Both the position numbers and the translations under genes were made by a program. DNA of 5,984 nt from Dehalococcoidia bacterium UBA7891 (GTDB lineage: Bacteria > Chloroflexota > Dehalococcoidia > Lucifugimonadales > UBA826): the NCBI GenBank assembly GCA_002500485.1, contig DLRJ01000088.1:1-5984 (forward strand), read 5' to 3'. Below are positions 4,793 through 5,984 of the stretch, one piece after another; the stretch's first letter is position 1; every line of letters begins with the position of its first letter. A model generated the notes under the pieces. The model was not told where the DNA came from. It worked only from the letters and a program-made list of their open reading frames with translations, and made no database searches.

Positions 4793-5984
4793 TTGAGCAT
4801 TAACAATAAAAAGGTAGACGTATTGGTAATTGGCGCAGGAGCCTCGGGAGCAGCCTTTACCTGGAGACTGGCCAAATCAGGAATGAAAGTGATGTGCCTG
4901 GAACAGGGTGATTGGATAGACCCCTCAACTGACTATTAAACATCCAGTCAAGATTGGGAAATACACAGGCAAACGGATTTTAATCCGAACCCAAATTTTA
5001 GATCGTTGGATGTAGATTACCCAATAAATGATATGGAAAGCCCGATAGCTCCTCTGATGTACAACGCTGTCAGGGGTAGTACTATCCACTGGTCTGCCCA
5101 CTTTCCTAGACTAAAACCCTCTGATTTCCGAGTTAAAACATTGGATAATATTGCGGACGATTGGCCATTATCATATTTTGATCTTGAACCGTACTTTGAT
5201 TTGAATGACAAAATGATGGGGGTTGCGGGACTCGATGGTGATCCTGCATATCCTCCAAAATCACCCCGGCAAACACCTCCCGTGGGCTTAGGGAAACTAG
5301 GTGATAAAATCGCTGCCGGATTCGACGAACTGGGCTGGCACTGGTGTCCTTCAGATTCAGCAATAAATACGGTTGAGTATGATGGTCGGCCAGGTTGCAA
5401 CAACCGCGGACCTTGCGACCTTGGATGTTCGATAAAGGCCAAATCGAGTACAGATGTTACCTACTGGCCTAAAGCTTTGGAGCTCGGCGCCGAATTGGTT
5501 ACTAACGCCCGTGTTAGAGAGATTACTGTTGATCGATCTGGAAAGGCAACAAGTGCCATATATTATGATTGTAATGGTGAAGTAAGAGAACAATATGCTT
5601 CAATCATTGTACTCGCCTCAAATGGTGTTGGTACGCCTAGGATTCTATTAAATTCAACATCATCCAGATTCCCTAATGGCCTAGCCAATTCAAGTGGCCT
5701 GGCGGGGAAGAACTTGATGTTCCTTCCTTATTCAATAGTCACAGGTCTATTTGATGAGGATTTAGAGGGACACAAGGGACCAACCCCTTTGAATATAATT
5801 TGTTCAGAATTCTACGAAACAGATCCTGGTAGAAATTTTGTGAGAGGGTATGCTTATCAAGTCGTTCGTTCGTTAGCTCCTTTGGCAACAGCTCTTAGTG
5901 GTCACATCCCTTGGGGTGAAAATCACCATGATGCTTTCAAGAATCGATTCAATCGAACTATAACATTTGCCGTAATAGGTGAAG
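4793..5984 (+). pseudogene. GMC-family FAD oxidoreductase with an in-frame stop, 3' end outside window
   Basis: The frame from TTG 4793 encodes a glucose-methanol-choline family flavoprotein, which oxidises alcohols or sugars with FAD. Counting the stop as a codon, residues 8-19 (VDVLVIGAGASG) form the FAD-binding G-x-G-x-x-G, and Glu37 in C-L-E-Q-G-D-W is the ribose-binding acid. Further family segments are N-A-V-R-G-S-T-I-H-W near 91-100 and the lid and N-terminal domain motifs C-N-N-R-G-P-C-D-L-G-C and D-V-T-Y-W-P-K-A-L. Also present are G-V-G-T-P-R-I-L-L-N and L-A-N-S-S-G-L-A-G-K-N-L-M-F. A TAA at 4937-4939 (codon 49) interrupts it right after the FAD-binding fold start. No other stop or frameshift occurs in the remaining 348 codons to the edge. 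Hence it is either a very recent nonsense mutation, a base-call error or read-through. Without read-through only a 48-residue fragment is made. The C-terminal domain with the catalytic His is outside the window. Confidence 0.8.
4937..4939 (+). other. In-frame TAA interrupting the oxidoreductase
   Basis: The codon follows P-S-T-D-Y and precedes T-S-S-Q-D-W-E. From memory of the family, this position usually holds Pro in a D-Y-P-x-x-x-x-D-W context, and the spacing is preserved. So this looks like a substitution rather than an indel. A single change from CAA (Gln) would create it; from a Pro codon at least two changes are needed. Confidence 0.85.

Noticed and set aside
4937..4939. Reassigned stop codon (alternative genetic code)
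   Set aside because: TAA ends the thioesterase and the 97-residue gene at positions where the family or the next gene's signals expect an end, so TAA is a normal stop here.
5017..5593. Minus-strand open frames across the oxidoreductase
   Set aside because: The plus-strand frame carries clear GMC motifs throughout; these are shadows without domains.

Overview
The window looks like a chromosomal piece from a bacterium, most likely a member of the Chloroflexota (Dehalococcoidia or marine SAR202-like). This assignment is an inference. It rests on the style of the cyclophilin (a short N-terminal arm ending in a 'DPxKxY' run before the isomerase domain) and on the GMC-type flavoprotein, both of which I associate with that phylum. 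Codon use is slightly AT-rich. Two genes start with TTG behind good Shine-Dalgarno sequences, and TAA and TGA both act as stops, so the code appears standard.

Layout. Positions 1-2144 (minus strand) are filled by one open frame that runs off the left edge: a very large, Glu/Gln-rich coiled-coil protein with a signal peptide and a single cysteine (probable lipoprotein). A 284-bp intergenic region follows (2145-2428). It holds a perfect 11-bp inverted repeat next to a TTGACA box, probably an operator. Next come two plus-strand genes 10 bp apart: a hotdog-fold acyl-CoA thioesterase (2429-2872) and a cyclophilin-type peptidyl-prolyl isomerase (2883-3410). They converge on a minus-strand pentapeptide-repeat protein (3498-4322). 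A divergent spacer (4323-4453) leads to a small plus-strand protein of probable dimeric alpha/beta-barrel type (4454-4747), and then to a GMC-family FAD oxidoreductase (4793 to the right edge).

Points of most interest. (1) The oxidoreductase frame is open and family-like for almost 400 codons except for one in-frame TAA at 4937-4939, so it is a fresh pseudogene, a sequencing error or a read-through gene. (2) The palindrome upstream of the thioesterase has TTAGG/CCTAA half-sites like those of DtxR-family metal regulators. (3) The pentapeptide protein keeps its five-residue register for three more units beyond its stop if one T is restored, which suggests a small frameshift. (4) The coiled-coil protein carries three spaced N/D-P-x-Y modules.

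I see no RNA genes, CRISPR array, insertion sequence or phage genes, and no clear multi-gene defence or biosynthetic system. The genes do not form one obvious pathway. Only the thioesterase/cyclophilin pair and the small-protein/oxidoreductase pair look like transcription units.
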